This document shows, in pieces, positions 19,401 to 27,722 of a stretch of DNA of 32,669 nucleotides. Position 1 is the first letter of the stretch. Each line of letters starts with the position of its first letter. The DNA comes from a virus, in the IMG/VR virus record IMGVR_UViG_3300031841_001141, positions 1 to 32,669 of that record; one strand, given 5' to 3'. The notes below the pieces were generated by a model. That model ran no database searches. It worked only from the letters and a program-made list of their open reading frames with translations, and was not told the DNA's origin. Made by a program: the position numbers and the translations under genes.

Positions 19401-22400
19401 TTATCTACGCTTCTAATAGATAATGTCTTTCTGTTTAAATCTACAATCTCATCCATAAGATATGGTGTTCTCTGTATTAAATCTACAACTTCTGCATCAC
19501 TAAGGTTTTTCTTCATAGCTTGTGCTACAACTGGCATAAATGGGTCATGTGCCATCTGTGTAATTAGATAGTCTATATACGCTTCTACATAGTTGTCATC
19601 AACATCTAGCTTTGTAGCTCCTGGTGCTACTTCTTCTCCAGTTGCATACTTAGGTATCTGTTCCCAGTCTCCTCTGTTTTTTCTAAATACAGATGTAAAG
19701 CGTGGGTCTCTTTCATACAAGTCTTGTACTTCTGGTAATCCAAACTTAGAATTGTTTTGTTTTAACGCACCTAAACTTTTTCTTATAAAGTCTGGGTACT
19801 TCTCATCTAATACTTTTGCACTTGTTCTAAATGGTCCTGTTAGTGCAGTTAATGGTTTATAGTCTGGGTTTTGTGCTTGTATTAATTTAACCATTGCACC
19901 ATTTGGGTCGTTCCATATTAGCTTTAAATACTCCCATGGGTCTCTAAATATAGATGCTAAACCTCTAGCTGACATCCTTAAATTACCATCTGTTGTAATT
20001 TTAAGTGGGAAAGCTAATCGTGTAATAAGCTGTAGTGGCATCCACGCTCTACTAATAAAAGTAAATGCCATATCTGTAGCTTTAAATGGTATTCTTTCTG
20101 CACCATACTTAAATAATACTGATGGGTCTTTTAGTCCATCTGCTATCGCACCTTTGAGTTCACGACCTAATGGTGTAGATGGGTCAAAGAAAGTACCTGC
20201 TTTACCTTCATTAGCTGCTTGTCTAACTGCATCTATGCTTTCTTCATAACCATTTTTTCTAAATGTTTTGTTTCTTAATCTTCTACGCATAGATGTGTAA
20301 CGCAATGTAGCTTTTATATCTGGTACATTGATTGTCAAATCCATAGCTTGACCTGCCATAGCTAATGTATTTTGTATAGCAGCAGCTTTATCTGTTTCTG
20401 ATAACATAGCATTGTTTAGTTGTGCTCTGCTTATAGGGTCTAATCCATCTTGTAACAACTGTCTATCATAAAACTGTTCACTTAATGTAGGTTTATATGC
20501 TCTACCTTTTTCACTAAATCCTCTCACATCATCTAGATGTGTAGATAAGAAATCTGTTATCTCATTGTCTGACAAACCAAATACATATCGTAGTTGTAAT
20601 GCACCTTCTGTTTTAATTAACTTGTCATAAAATACTTCTTGTGCTCCTCTATAGTTTTTATTAAATATCTCTGTATAAAATTCTTTTACTAAATCATCAA
20701 TCTTGTTTTCTGGTATAGAAAACATATACCCTGTTTTAATAAAAGTATCTACTGCTCTATCTACTTCTGTAAGATAAGCCCATGGTCTTGATGGTAGTCT
20801 TGGGTCTGTACCACCGAATACATCTTTAAAACTAGAAGCTAATGTTCTTACTGGGTTCTTAGACTTTCTACCACCACCACGCATATAAGTAGCTGTATAT
20901 TGACTATCTGTCATAGCAGCATACATGTTATCTAAAAAGTTATCGTTTAATACTTTTGCTTGTATATGAAAATCATTAGCACTTGTTAAGTTATTACCTG
21001 CAAATCTAACATCAGATACTAAACCACCAGTCAAACTTTCTTTTATTATGTCAAATGTTTGGTCTGGGTTATTAACAACTTTCATAGCCATGTTAGGACT
21101 AAACCCATTTCGTGATAGATATAGCATAACTGGAGCACCTTCATCTACAGCTTTAGTTATTTCATCTGCCATAAGTTGTATTGTTGTATCTTTATCTATC
21201 CAAAAATCTGCTGCTTTACCACCTGCTTGTATGTATTCATCTAGTTCTCTACCTACGCTTGTAAGTGTTTTACTTGTTTGTGCAGACCTACCACCTATAC
21301 CTACGCCTGGTAAAACAAATGTTGGGTCTGTAACTACCATTAGTCCTAAGTTACCCATAAATCCTATCCATGCGTTCCAACCATGTTTAGGGTCAAAGTT
21401 TAAATCTGATATTTTATCTTGTTCTGCTGATAGCAAAGCATTAAATTTAGTTTCAAACTCTTGGTCTGTCATACCAGTTGTTTGATATGTATTAACTAAA
21501 TTAGCTATTTCGCCTTCTGTTTCTATTTTTATATCTGCAATTACATTGTTAAGTGGACTGTATTCTCCACCTAATGAACCTGTAAGTGTATATCTAATCA
21601 TATCTCCAGGTGTTGCAGGTATGCTATATTTCTTGAAACCTTCTCTAGTTTGCATTGCTTCTTGAAAATATTCATTGCTACCAAAGTATGTCTCTATACC
21701 ATTAGGATTAGCAGAACCATACAACTGATTAACTGTATCTATATACGCATCTAATCTTTCTTGTGTAGTTGGTTCTCTAGTTTCTCCATCTTGTTGTATC
21801 TTTAAGTTCTCTGCATATACGCTAGGAAAATATTTATTTATAGTATCTATATCTGTTTGTGCTAATTTAAAATCTTTTTTTGTATTTAAGTAAGTTAAGT
21901 TATCTGTAACAGCAAGTGGTGCTAGGTTTAATACTGTCTCTGGCAAATCCCAACCATATCTTTTACCTTGTGATAATGCACCCCTAACAGCTCCTGCTTT
22001 TAACCCAGCAACAAAAGATTTAAGTTTCCAAGATAAAGGTATCTCATTATCTTCTGTCTCTGGGTCTCCAACAAACCTAGAAAAATCTCTATCTAACTCT
22101 TTACCTTGTTCTCTAGCTAATTTTTCTAACTCTGCTTTACTAGCAACACCATAAGAGTTTATAGCTCCTACTTGAAATCTTTGATACCAAGCGTTAAGAC
22201 CAACTAATAAACCATTAATAGCTGTACTTTTTCTTAACTGACTTTCTCCAAATAATTCTTTTTGTGTTTCAGTATTAACTTGTTTAGTTTTTGTATATGC
22301 TTCTTTAGCTCTATCCCAATAACTTTGTGTTCTTTTTCTGTTGTAATCTTCTTTTTCATCTGCAATATTATTGTTAGTTTCTTTCCATAAGTTGTAATAC

Positions 22401-22612
22401 TCTCCTGCACTTAATCCCATAGATGCAGCAGCAATAGGTAAATCACTATCTTCATTTGGGTTCATTGATTGAAAATCTAATGTTTTCTTACCTAGTATTT
22501 CTAACTCTGCATCAGACATAGTGTTCTTAGCTGTGTTAAGTGCTTGTTGGTCTATGCCTTTTTCCTCTTGGGATTTAAGCCACTCTTGACCCCATCTCAA
22601 ATAAAAGTTCAT
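16406..22612 (-). CDS. Giant virion protein (2068 aa), function unknown
   Basis: This is the longest gene, about 19% of the window. It is uniformly coding with no frameshift. The protein is largely helical, with a basic-hydrophobic patch at about residues 850-910 (SRAWMPLQLITRLAFPLKI, then RMSARGLASIFRDPWEYL). A hydrophobic Gly/Pro-rich stretch lies at about 1575-1605 (LPISALGVAGGGLFPPLGP, VVALPLGAM). I see no transglycosylase, protease or polymerase motif I would trust. In podovirus-type phages proteins of 1000-3500 aa in this position are ejected with the DNA (T7 gp16, N4 vRNAP), so an ejection protein is the best inference. The ATG overlaps the upstream stop as TAATG. Confidence 0.7.
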   Translation of the reverse strand: MNFYLRWGQEWLKSQEEKGIDQQALNTAKNTMSDAELEILGKKTLDFQSMNPNEDSDLPIAAASMGLSAGEYYNLWKETNNNIADEKEDYNRKRTQSYWDRAKEAYTKTKQVNTETQKELFGESQLRKSTAINGLLVGLNAWYQRFQVGAINSYGVASKAELEKLAREQGKELDRDFSRFVGDPETEDNEIPLSWKLKSFVAGLKAGAVRGALSQGKRYGWDLPETVLNLAPLAVTDNLTYLNTKKDFKLAQTDIDTINKYFPSVYAENLKIQQDGETREPTTQERLDAYIDTVNQLYGSANPNGIETYFGSNEYFQEAMQTREGFKKYSIPATPGDMIRYTLTGSLGGEYSPLNNVIADIKIETEGEIANLVNTYQTTGMTDQEFETKFNALLSAEQDKISDLNFDPKHGWNAWIGFMGNLGLMVVTDPTFVLPGVGIGGRSAQTSKTLTSVGRELDEYIQAGGKAADFWIDKDTTIQLMADEITKAVDEGAPVMLYLSRNGFSPNMAMKVVNNPDQTFDIIKESLTGGLVSDVRFAGNNLTSANDFHIQAKVLNDNFLDNMYAAMTDSQYTATYMRGGGRKSKNPVRTLASSFKDVFGGTDPRLPSRPWAYLTEVDRAVDTFIKTGYMFSIPENKIDDLVKEFYTEIFNKNYRGAQEVFYDKLIKTEGALQLRYVFGLSDNEITDFLSTHLDDVRGFSEKGRAYKPTLSEQFYDRQLLQDGLDPISRAQLNNAMLSETDKAAAIQNTLAMAGQAMDLTINVPDIKATLRYTSMRRRLRNKTFRKNGYEESIDAVRQAANEGKAGTFFDPSTPLGRELKGAIADGLKDPSVLFKYGAERIPFKATDMAFTFISRAWMPLQLITRLAFPLKITTDGNLRMSARGLASIFRDPWEYLKLIWNDPNGAMVKLIQAQNPDYKPLTALTGPFRTSAKVLDEKYPDFIRKSLGALKQNNSKFGLPEVQDLYERDPRFTSVFRKNRGDWEQIPKYATGEEVAPGATKLDVDDNYVEAYIDYLITQMAHDPFMPVVAQAMKKNLSDAEVVDLIQRTPYLMDEIVDLNRKTLSIRSVDKASQVIPVVKTQEDFIDFVRHHKMFISNFTANQQDLLDVIAQGMVGKTNVRSLDVAKQINKKKIKETITPYMLEVLEDLPFEVPGVKKVTGKGFAQGWADLMDALFFVAGQAEASLSRIPTFKQAYYHFIESNLVFATRKGLQDILDAHYDPESVVNLPADLLASVKRNLTDAEIPFEQIEEVMKKAVRQRLQVTDDAVTFVAYNADNKYAPRVLQATSKQQLEMDLLLNNAEGKAYSIETAGGIRLGDENTKIGAYYSSVPRRNVLVDGKLDKSQDQQFIKALKELHADTGKNTFDITNNFKALIKENPTPTIKELRKVLGMGNAKYDDVAEFMQRSGILAMVDSKSGKLVVNNAQKSGLISEFTEIDYHTMLDLDDIRTDTVRNMTFNDINKTASQYALELHNRLLYNLLERGYLAEAYKVGLPFFEAYREVLGRWTQLGAANPRALAQVSFAYRKGIENNYIYSDKFGERYLIIPVGGTALESYVKSEGEGTWRDDISIEDSNIILKRSLPISALGVAGGGLFPPLGPVVALPLGAMTRDNPETRRLLERTIFQFGLPFESGTGDIKDLIGEAVLEETIPATGKNMFNAIASKLGVKGFDEDLYQTATTQAVQIAAMLYPEQADDPEFMFNTAAVIRDNIFQLKAWDRNVNPLVPKLNVLYRIDTDNDTFNDWYGKDNETSGVVWNSFVELGIIHGFYQDLREHYALTMGSKQADYEATLEVVRLLGLDIYDMETAFTSASLQLKGKSISESGPMARTKPEYKFLLDNKELYEDYGSSILYFYDKLGSGEVDYTSYGIQKGLGNITPLNKEEFYWRSATYAASLVERAMMERAAAKWDAQRYSPNEQKIEKAELELTLRKMFPLAYQVDPAEVATKLPGKEIPDSFDWDLVIPILEQAIEDTRFKQLGLYEPMSKYLDYRNSVLEGIQVGKEIPLREDAIIWLRTQTSQEAQAVRDELYRYGATLIEETPEFLPVFNDVFYNEITKFGIGDLADE

Positions 22613-22965
22613 TAGTTAAACCTATATCTTAGTTCTGGGAACCTTTCAGTAATTAACTGTTTTGTAATCTGTGTCTCTTGCACAGGTGCAGCTACTTGCA
22701 TATCTTGCTCTGGAACAAAACCAGGTTGGTCTGGTAATTGTGTTGGAGCGTTAAATATGTCGCCAACCATTGGCATTGTACTTGCTCCTGCAAGTATAGG
22801 GGATTGAGTTTGTGGCTCTACAGCATCTATTTGATTACCTAACGCTGTGGATTGCCCTGTTGGGTCTCCTTTCGCCCTATTTGGTACTACTAAATCTTGG
22901 TATGCACCATCAACTGCCATATCAGTTGCTTGTTTAAACGACTTACTTTTTCTACCACCTGGCAT
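22612..22965 (-). CDS. Small structural protein (117 aa)
   Basis: I place the start at the ATG of MPGGRKSKSFKQATDMAVDG because AAGGAG lies 7 nt upstream; an upstream in-frame codon would give 125 aa. The N-terminus is basic and the middle is Pro/Gln-rich and probably disordered (QSPILAGASTMPMVGDIF, then PTQLPDQPGFVPEQDMQ). The C-terminus is helical (ITKQLITERFPELRYRFN). No known domain is visible. It lies between portal and giant virion protein, so a portal- or core-associated role is likely. Confidence 0.6.
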   Translation of the reverse strand: MPGGRKSKSFKQATDMAVDGAYQDLVVPNRAKGDPTGQSTALGNQIDAVEPQTQSPILAGASTMPMVGDIFNAPTQLPDQPGFVPEQDMQVAAPVQETQITKQLITERFPELRYRFN

Positions 22966-23200
22966 CTTCATCTCCTTGTTGTAAATCAAATCCTAATGAT
23001 ACATTTAAAAATACATTAGGTATTGGTGTTGGAATAATGTATGTACCTAATGGTATATCTCCAGTCTCTACATCTGGTCTTACAATAGGGATAATCTCTA
23101 TGACTGTTTCTTCTTCTACTGGAAACGAATTAAAATCCCAATCTTCTTGATTAATTATATCTATAAATTTTTCGTTAATATCTTCAAATGGTCTAGCCAA
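22952..23200 (-). CDS. Small acidic protein (82 aa)
   Basis: The protein starts MARPFEDINEKFIDIINQED and is acidic, with a Pro/Ile-rich second half (GTYIIPTPIPNVFLNVSLG). It overlaps the end of the portal gene by 8 nt and the start of the next gene by 14 nt. There is no membrane segment, as the hydrophobic stretch is too short and Pro-rich. Function is unknown. A small head-completion protein is possible. Confidence 0.55.
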   Translation of the reverse strand: MARPFEDINEKFIDIINQEDWDFNSFPVEEETVIEIIPIVRPDVETGDIPLGTYIIPTPIPNVFLNVSLGFDLQQGDEDARW

Positions 23201-24950
23201 CTGGTACTCCTGGTGGTATTCCTGGACCTGCTGCTAATTGTTCTGGTCCACCTAACTGTGCAAGTACAGAAGCAATGTCTGGTTCTGCTGGAGCTTGTGC
23301 TTGTGCAGCTACCTCTTGTGCCTGTACTTCTTCTTCTGTATAAAACTCATCTAGTATTTGTGTCATGTTCTGTGGATTTTTTCTAATTTCTTTAGCTGCA
23401 AGACTTGCTTTGATGTTACCTTGTGCTGCTTGTGCCATTAATGCTTCAAATAACACAGTCTCTGCTTTCTCTGCATTTACTCTGTTCTGTATTTGAGATA
23501 TGTTATCTAAACCATCAAGGTTCTCTTGTAATGTTTGCATATCTATTACGCCTTGTTGTTTTAATTGCAACCCTGTAATAATTTTCTGTGGCTCATCAAA
23601 CCCTGCCATAACTCCATATACTCTTCTTGTTTTATATACTTCTGCTATATCAGAGCTAGGTACATAAGTTTCTTTAAACGCTGTACCATTTCTAAATCCT
23701 GCGATAGGTTTACGCATACCACCATACATAACCTCATCCCACTCTAGTCTCTTGCTATCTATTTCTTCTAACGCATCCTTCATTACTGTTTGATATTCTC
23801 TTACATGTAATGATGATGATTGACCTAGTTCCTCTAATCCTCTACCAGTAACAAACGCATTTGGCGATTGTCCATCATCTGCTACAGGATATGCAGAACC
23901 TAAACGCAAGTGTCGTTCTAATCTATCTATCTGTTGGAACAACTGATAAGGTAAGTTGTTTACTGGTTTAGATACTTGACTACCTGGTGTCAAATAGTTT
24001 ACAGCGAACCTACCCTTTCTATATTGTCCACTTTCTATCTCGCCAATGATGTTGGTTTCTGTAAACACAGCATCTTCCATTGCAATGACAGATAGAATAT
24101 TTATTTTCGCCATGTTAGCCATTAAGCCAATAACATGATGAAATTGTCCTTGCATTTGGTCAAAACTATAGCGTTTAGCTATTACAAATCTTGGTCCAGA
24201 TTTAAGTGGATTAGGAATAAAATCTAATATTATTTTGTTTTCTGGTAGAAATACATAAGTACCTTCTTCATCATAGTATTCTGCAACTACTTTACCTGTA
24301 CCATCTGCATTAGCCCAGGTCTTATCATAACTAGATAGATAAGCCATTGTATTGTATTCACTGCTTACTTCATCAAGTATTACACTTGCATGTTTTGGAT
24401 ATTGTCTAGCTAGTGTTGCGTGTGGTACTCGTTGTAATATTGCTAATTCTTTTGGTTCCTGGTCAATACCAAAATGTCCAGGATAACAAAGGTATGGGTC
24501 TCTTAGTTCTGCTACAGGATATGGTATTCCATTAGCATCTTTTTTTTCTTTTAGTACCCATACAGCAAATCCATAACCAGGTAACCATCTACCAGCTTGT
24601 GGTAATTGCTTATCTAGTTTCTGTATGTCATCATACGCAGTTACTATTCTTTCTAGTTTTTCTGCTCTCTTAGTAGCTCTCTCGCTATCCTTGTCGTTAA
24701 ATATATCTACTTTTAAATCTGGTGCTCTACCTATCTTTTGTGCAAATCTTTCTAATGCAGACATAAGTAGGTTAGGTGCTGGTAGTTGTCTGTAATCCAT
24801 ATCTCGCATGTCTTTACCAAGTAATGCTTTTATACCATCTGCACCACCATTAAGTATTGCTCTGATGTTATGTTTATCTTGTGCAAGTTCAGAATTTAAT
24901 TGTCTAAGTTCGTAAACTCTGCTGTAAAGCTCATCTGCTGTTTTTACCAT
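23193..24950 (-). CDS. Portal protein (585 aa)
   Basis: This forms the dodecameric ring at one capsid vertex through which DNA is pumped. Evidence is the position directly after the large terminase, the length, and sequence features of portals: an N-terminal helical region (LYSRVYELRQLNSELAQDKH), a basic wing segment, a beta-rich mid-part (DPYLCYPGHFGI, VVAEYYDEEGTYVFLPE), a long helical segment at residues about 340-420, and a disordered Gln/Ala/Pro-rich tail (AQEVAAQAQAPAEPD). I prefer the ATG at 24950 (MVKTADEL), which has GGAG 6 nt upstream and overlaps the terminase stop as TAATG. A TTG 9 nt further upstream is less likely. Confidence 0.8.
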   Translation of the reverse strand: MVKTADELYSRVYELRQLNSELAQDKHNIRAILNGGADGIKALLGKDMRDMDYRQLPAPNLLMSALERFAQKIGRAPDLKVDIFNDKDSERATKRAEKLERIVTAYDDIQKLDKQLPQAGRWLPGYGFAVWVLKEKKDANGIPYPVAELRDPYLCYPGHFGIDQEPKELAILQRVPHATLARQYPKHASVILDEVSSEYNTMAYLSSYDKTWANADGTGKVVAEYYDEEGTYVFLPENKIILDFIPNPLKSGPRFVIAKRYSFDQMQGQFHHVIGLMANMAKINILSVIAMEDAVFTETNIIGEIESGQYRKGRFAVNYLTPGSQVSKPVNNLPYQLFQQIDRLERHLRLGSAYPVADDGQSPNAFVTGRGLEELGQSSSLHVREYQTVMKDALEEIDSKRLEWDEVMYGGMRKPIAGFRNGTAFKETYVPSSDIAEVYKTRRVYGVMAGFDEPQKIITGLQLKQQGVIDMQTLQENLDGLDNISQIQNRVNAEKAETVLFEALMAQAAQGNIKASLAAKEIRKNPQNMTQILDEFYTEEEVQAQEVAAQAQAPAEPDIASVLAQLGGPEQLAAGPGIPPGVPVG

Positions 24951-26878
24951 TATCTCCAACTATCCAAATCTATGCCTAGTCCTTCGTAGTTACTAAAACT
25001 AGGTTGGTATTCCATACCCATTGTAGCAAGTCTTTCCTTTTGTAAACGCCTTATTGTTTTCATTGGAAACCAACTTGCCATAACAATGTCAGATTTAGTA
25101 CCTACACTTCTACTCTTGTTTTGAGCAGAACTAAAATATACTAACTGACTTCTGTATAAGTTTACCTTCTCTTGTGCTTCAAAGCTACGATAAGGTAAAT
25201 TTATTAGTTTATTAGCAAACAATGGTCTCATAGCTGTAACACCATAGATAGGGTCATGCTTGTTACCATAAGTCTGTGTACCTTCTAAAAATATACCATG
25301 CTTTGCTGCAAACTCTCTAATTGATTTATCTTGTCTTATTGCTCGTTGAAAACCATTTTCTTCTATAACCCAATGTGCAAGATTGTATTTAGTAAACCAT
25401 TTTTGCATAATCTCTAATGCTTTAGGAATACCACCACCTAATGAGTTTTCCATATCTATCATATACAAAGTATCTTGTTCCTGGTTATAACCCCATAAGA
25501 ACGCAGCTTGGTACCCTGTTGATGATGGGTCAAGACCTGCAATTAATCGTACATTGTGTGGTATGTGTCCTATATCTCTACCCTGGTCTCTGCATTGTTC
25601 TATCTCTTCTGCATCAAACAAACTCATACCATCTGGCATTGCTACATTAAGATAAACCATTTCGTATATAGCTCTACCACCTGTAGTTTCAGCAGCTTTC
25701 TTTCTATCCATTAACCACTTGTATGTACGCTTACTAGCCCATAACATACAGTCTTGGTGTGCTTCGTTTTCCCAATCAGACTTAGTACAAGCTATATCGT
25801 GTGCTTGTTCTACTGTTGTACTCCAGCTTTCGTTATCTACTAAGTGCGAATACAAATCATCATAATGCTGCCTAGAACCAATAACTACCATAGCTGTATG
25901 TTCCTCTTTACGACTAGATAATGTTGTAGTCCACCAGTTTCTTGTGTTCTCTCTTGATGCTGGTTGCATAGTAGAACTGTGGTCCTCAATGTCATCAGCA
26001 ATAATAATATCGCAGTCTCTTGATAAAATCTTACCACCTCTACCAATACCAATCATTGTTGGAGATTTAATACCTGTAACTGTTCGTGTACCTACAGTAA
26101 AACCATTTTGAGACCAAGACTTAGATGATTTTGTTTTAGGTTTAAACTTTGCTCCAGGACCACATATCTCTTCTATAAGTAACTCGTTATTTTCTAACTG
26201 GTCCATTACAGAAGATACAGAGTTCTTAGCAATATCTTCGTTACCACCTACCCACATAATTCTTATGTTTGGGTTATTGCATATAAGCCATACTACAAAA
26301 TGTATAAGCAGCTCTGTTTTACCATGTCTAGGTGGGCTAAGTATCATGTGCTGTCCACCATTATCAATAGCATCCATAATGCTTTCTATCCACTTAGTGT
26401 GAAACTCTGGTGTCTCAAATGCAACGCCTTGTTCTGTTCTAAAGTATCGTTGTCTAAACTCGTTAAAATCTTTTAGTGTTTCTTCTGCTACCTGTGGTAA
26501 TGACCAGTCCTCTTGTTCTTGTTCTGACTTTATATCTTCTAAGTATGCCTGGTACGCCATAGATACAGCAGCAGTTGTAGTGCCAAGTATCTTAGCTACT
26601 TCTGTTAGTGTTATTGATTTTTCGTATATCTCTTGTGCAAGTCCAGATTGTTTAATATCTTCATAAACCTGTCCTCTTCTAGATGCGACATTAGGTTTTT
26701 GTGATGGTATGTCTAAGACATCATCTTCTTGGGTCCACTCTTTACCAGCTTTCCTAGCTCGTTTCTTTTGCTGGTTTATTCTTTCGTAACAACGCTTACT
26801 ACAAAACTTTTTCTTTTTAGGTGGTAATGGTCTATGACATCCTGCTGCGTAACAAAGTTTATTTGCCACGCTTATCAC
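24950..26878 (-). CDS. terL: Terminase large subunit with N-terminal zinc-finger and HTH extension (642 aa)
   Basis: This is the ATP-driven DNA-packaging motor and nuclease. The motor has Walker A SPPRHGKT (residues 181-188) and Walker B DIIIADDIED (290-299). The RNase-H-like nuclease has likely acidic residues D450 (AGLDPSSTG), E506/E507 (VIEENGFQ) and D597 (KSDIVMAS). In front is an unusual extension: a Cys4 finger (C9, C14, C26, C30, with FCSKRCYERI) and a helix-turn-helix-like segment at about 78-113 (ITLTEVAKILGTTTAAVS). No separate small-terminase gene is visible nearby, so this extension may supply DNA recognition. The start is GTG; another GTG is at 26869 and no ATG is near. The preceding 30-aa ORF overlaps it. 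Confidence 0.9.
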   Translation of the reverse strand: MISVANKLCYAAGCHRPLPPKKKKFCSKRCYERINQQKKRARKAGKEWTQEDDVLDIPSQKPNVASRRGQVYEDIKQSGLAQEIYEKSITLTEVAKILGTTTAAVSMAYQAYLEDIKSEQEQEDWSLPQVAEETLKDFNEFRQRYFRTEQGVAFETPEFHTKWIESIMDAIDNGGQHMILSPPRHGKTELLIHFVVWLICNNPNIRIMWVGGNEDIAKNSVSSVMDQLENNELLIEEICGPGAKFKPKTKSSKSWSQNGFTVGTRTVTGIKSPTMIGIGRGGKILSRDCDIIIADDIEDHSSTMQPASRENTRNWWTTTLSSRKEEHTAMVVIGSRQHYDDLYSHLVDNESWSTTVEQAHDIACTKSDWENEAHQDCMLWASKRTYKWLMDRKKAAETTGGRAIYEMVYLNVAMPDGMSLFDAEEIEQCRDQGRDIGHIPHNVRLIAGLDPSSTGYQAAFLWGYNQEQDTLYMIDMENSLGGGIPKALEIMQKWFTKYNLAHWVIEENGFQRAIRQDKSIREFAAKHGIFLEGTQTYGNKHDPIYGVTAMRPLFANKLINLPYRSFEAQEKVNLYRSQLVYFSSAQNKSRSVGTKSDIVMASWFPMKTIRRLQKERLATMGMEYQPSFSNYEGLGIDLDSWR

Positions 26879-26951
26879 ATTTCTTGTTGTTACATTTCAT
26901 ATTGTTTTTAGGTTCCAAATCTACACCACATACTGGACATGGTACTTTCAA
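26859..26951 (-). CDS. Mini zinc-ribbon ORF (30 aa) overlapping the terminase start
   Basis: With a TTG start at 26951 the peptide reads MKVPCPVCGVDLEPKNN and then MKCNNKKCDKRGK. The CPxC and CNNKKC pairs form a compact treble-clef or ribbon pattern. No good ribosome binding site is visible, but the frame begins 5 nt after the previous stop, so re-initiation is possible. It ends 20 nt inside the terminase frame. The four-Cys pattern is unlikely to be accidental, but expression is uncertain. Confidence 0.5.
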   Translation of the reverse strand: MKVPCPVCGVDLEPKNNMKCNNKKCDKRGK

Positions 26952-26956
26952 AATTA

Positions 26957-27112
26957 TTATTTGCGTTTAGCTTTATTCTTTTTACTATTAGGAAATCCTT
27001 TTTGCATCTCCCTATAGTTCTTAGCACTAATAGTAGAATTTTTTTTAGACCTGCTAGTACCAGCTTTTTTTCTTTTGTTCATGTTATAGTACAAACCTTT
27101 TTTAGCTGCCAT
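26957..27112 (-). CDS. Small basic protein (51 aa)
   Basis: An ATG at 27112 with GGAG 5 nt upstream opens MAAKKGLYYNMNKRKKAGTS, ending SKKNKAKRK. The product is about one third Lys/Arg. Similar MAKKGLYxNxxxKRKR mini-proteins sit beside the terminase in many marine phages (from memory), with no known role. DNA binding or packing inside the head is an inference from charge alone. Confidence 0.7.
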   Translation of the reverse strand: MAAKKGLYYNMNKRKKAGTSRSKKNSTISAKNYREMQKGFPNSKKNKAKRK

Positions 27113-27120
27113 GTTGCTCC

Positions 27121-27378
27121 TTACCACATTTTGCAAGACCAGTACCTAGGTGTGGTCTTGTCTTTTGCTGTATCGCATTTGTGTCTTGCACGAAACGATT
27201 TTCTTGCTTCTGGGTTATCTTTGCGTATCTCCATGTTAGGGTCGCCAAACATAACCTTTTTTACTTTGTCTCCATCTTTAACAAAGACTTTAAATTTTTT
27301 ACGCCCATATCCAGGTTCGCCTTTACTAATCCTAGATGGACTATTTAATTTAACTGACTTACCTTGATACTCTGGCAT
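27121..27378 (-). CDS. Small conserved marine-phage protein (85 aa)
   Basis: The product starts MPEYQGKSVKLNSPSRISK. It contains KKFKVFVKDGDKVKKVMFGD, then RKSFRARHKCDTAKDK and ends RYWSCKMW. This FGDPNMEIRKDN...FRARHxCD...YWSCKMW pattern is one I recall from many marine myo- and podoviruses as a small protein of unknown function. Two Cys and one His could bind a metal. It starts in a TAATG overlap with the Lys-rich peptide before it and ends 8 nt before the next gene. Confidence 0.75.
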   Translation of the reverse strand: MPEYQGKSVKLNSPSRISKGEPGYGRKKFKVFVKDGDKVKKVMFGDPNMEIRKDNPEARKSFRARHKCDTAKDKTTPRYWSCKMW

Positions 27379-27449
27379 TACTTCTTCTTTTTTTTCTTAG
27401 AAGATTTTTTCTTCTTCATACCTTTTGGGTAACCTATACCTTTTGGCAT
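27378..27449 (-). CDS. Lys-rich mini-peptide (23 aa), first ORF of the late block
   Basis: An ATG at 27449 with GGAG 5 nt upstream opens MPKGIGYPKGM, followed by a Lys/Ser tail with 10 Lys in 13 residues. The TAA overlaps the next ATG (TAATG). Marine phages often have a similar MPKGxGY-plus-poly-Lys peptide in this position. It could be a real DNA-binding peptide or mainly a translated leader for the coupled gene. Confidence 0.6.
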   Translation of the reverse strand: MPKGIGYPKGMKKKKSSKKKKKK

Positions 27450-27486
27450 TTATGCTCCTAACTATATTTACCTATAGTAACACAAA

Positions 27487-27504
27487 ACTGCACCGAAGTG
27501 CAGT
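27487..27504 (-). promoter_or_regulatory. UUCG-capped hairpin in the late-operon leader
   Basis: On the minus strand ACTGCAC-TTCG-GTGCAGT is a perfect 7-bp stem closed by the very stable C(UUCG)G tetraloop. It lies 38 nt upstream of the first late ORF and is followed by TTTTG. It may be a 5' stabiliser of the late mRNA or a weak terminator/attenuator. Confidence 0.6.
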
Positions 27505-27722
27505 CTTGTCGTACAGTATGTCCATTTACTGTTATGAAAGAAAATGAAAAATACTTAAATCAACACACATAATGTCTATATGATTTTCAGCTTTTTCTTT
27601 TTCAGTTTTGTATGTAGATATTTATTTTACATACTGGTCGTATCCCCATACAACCAACCTAGGACTTTCCTAGGTGTGTATAGTGTAGTGCTGCCCTCGC
27701 ACTATGGTGTAAAAATTTTTTT
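27505..27722. other. Non-coding gap with several short hairpins
   Basis: No ORF with a ribosome binding site is visible on either strand. The stretch holds short inverted repeats: ACAGTA/TACTGT (27513-27532), GTATGTA/TACATAC (27610-27634), a doubled CCTAGG (about 27658-27675), and TAGTGC/GCACTA followed after about 10 nt by a T-run near 27716. The last could be a weak rightward terminator. The late promoter for the packaging genes probably lies here, but no convincing -35/-10 pair stands out. Confidence 0.45.

Noticed and set aside
16406-22612. N4-type virion RNA polymerase
   Set aside because: Size and place fit, but I could not find the expected polymerase motifs in order. Kept only as a hypothesis to test.
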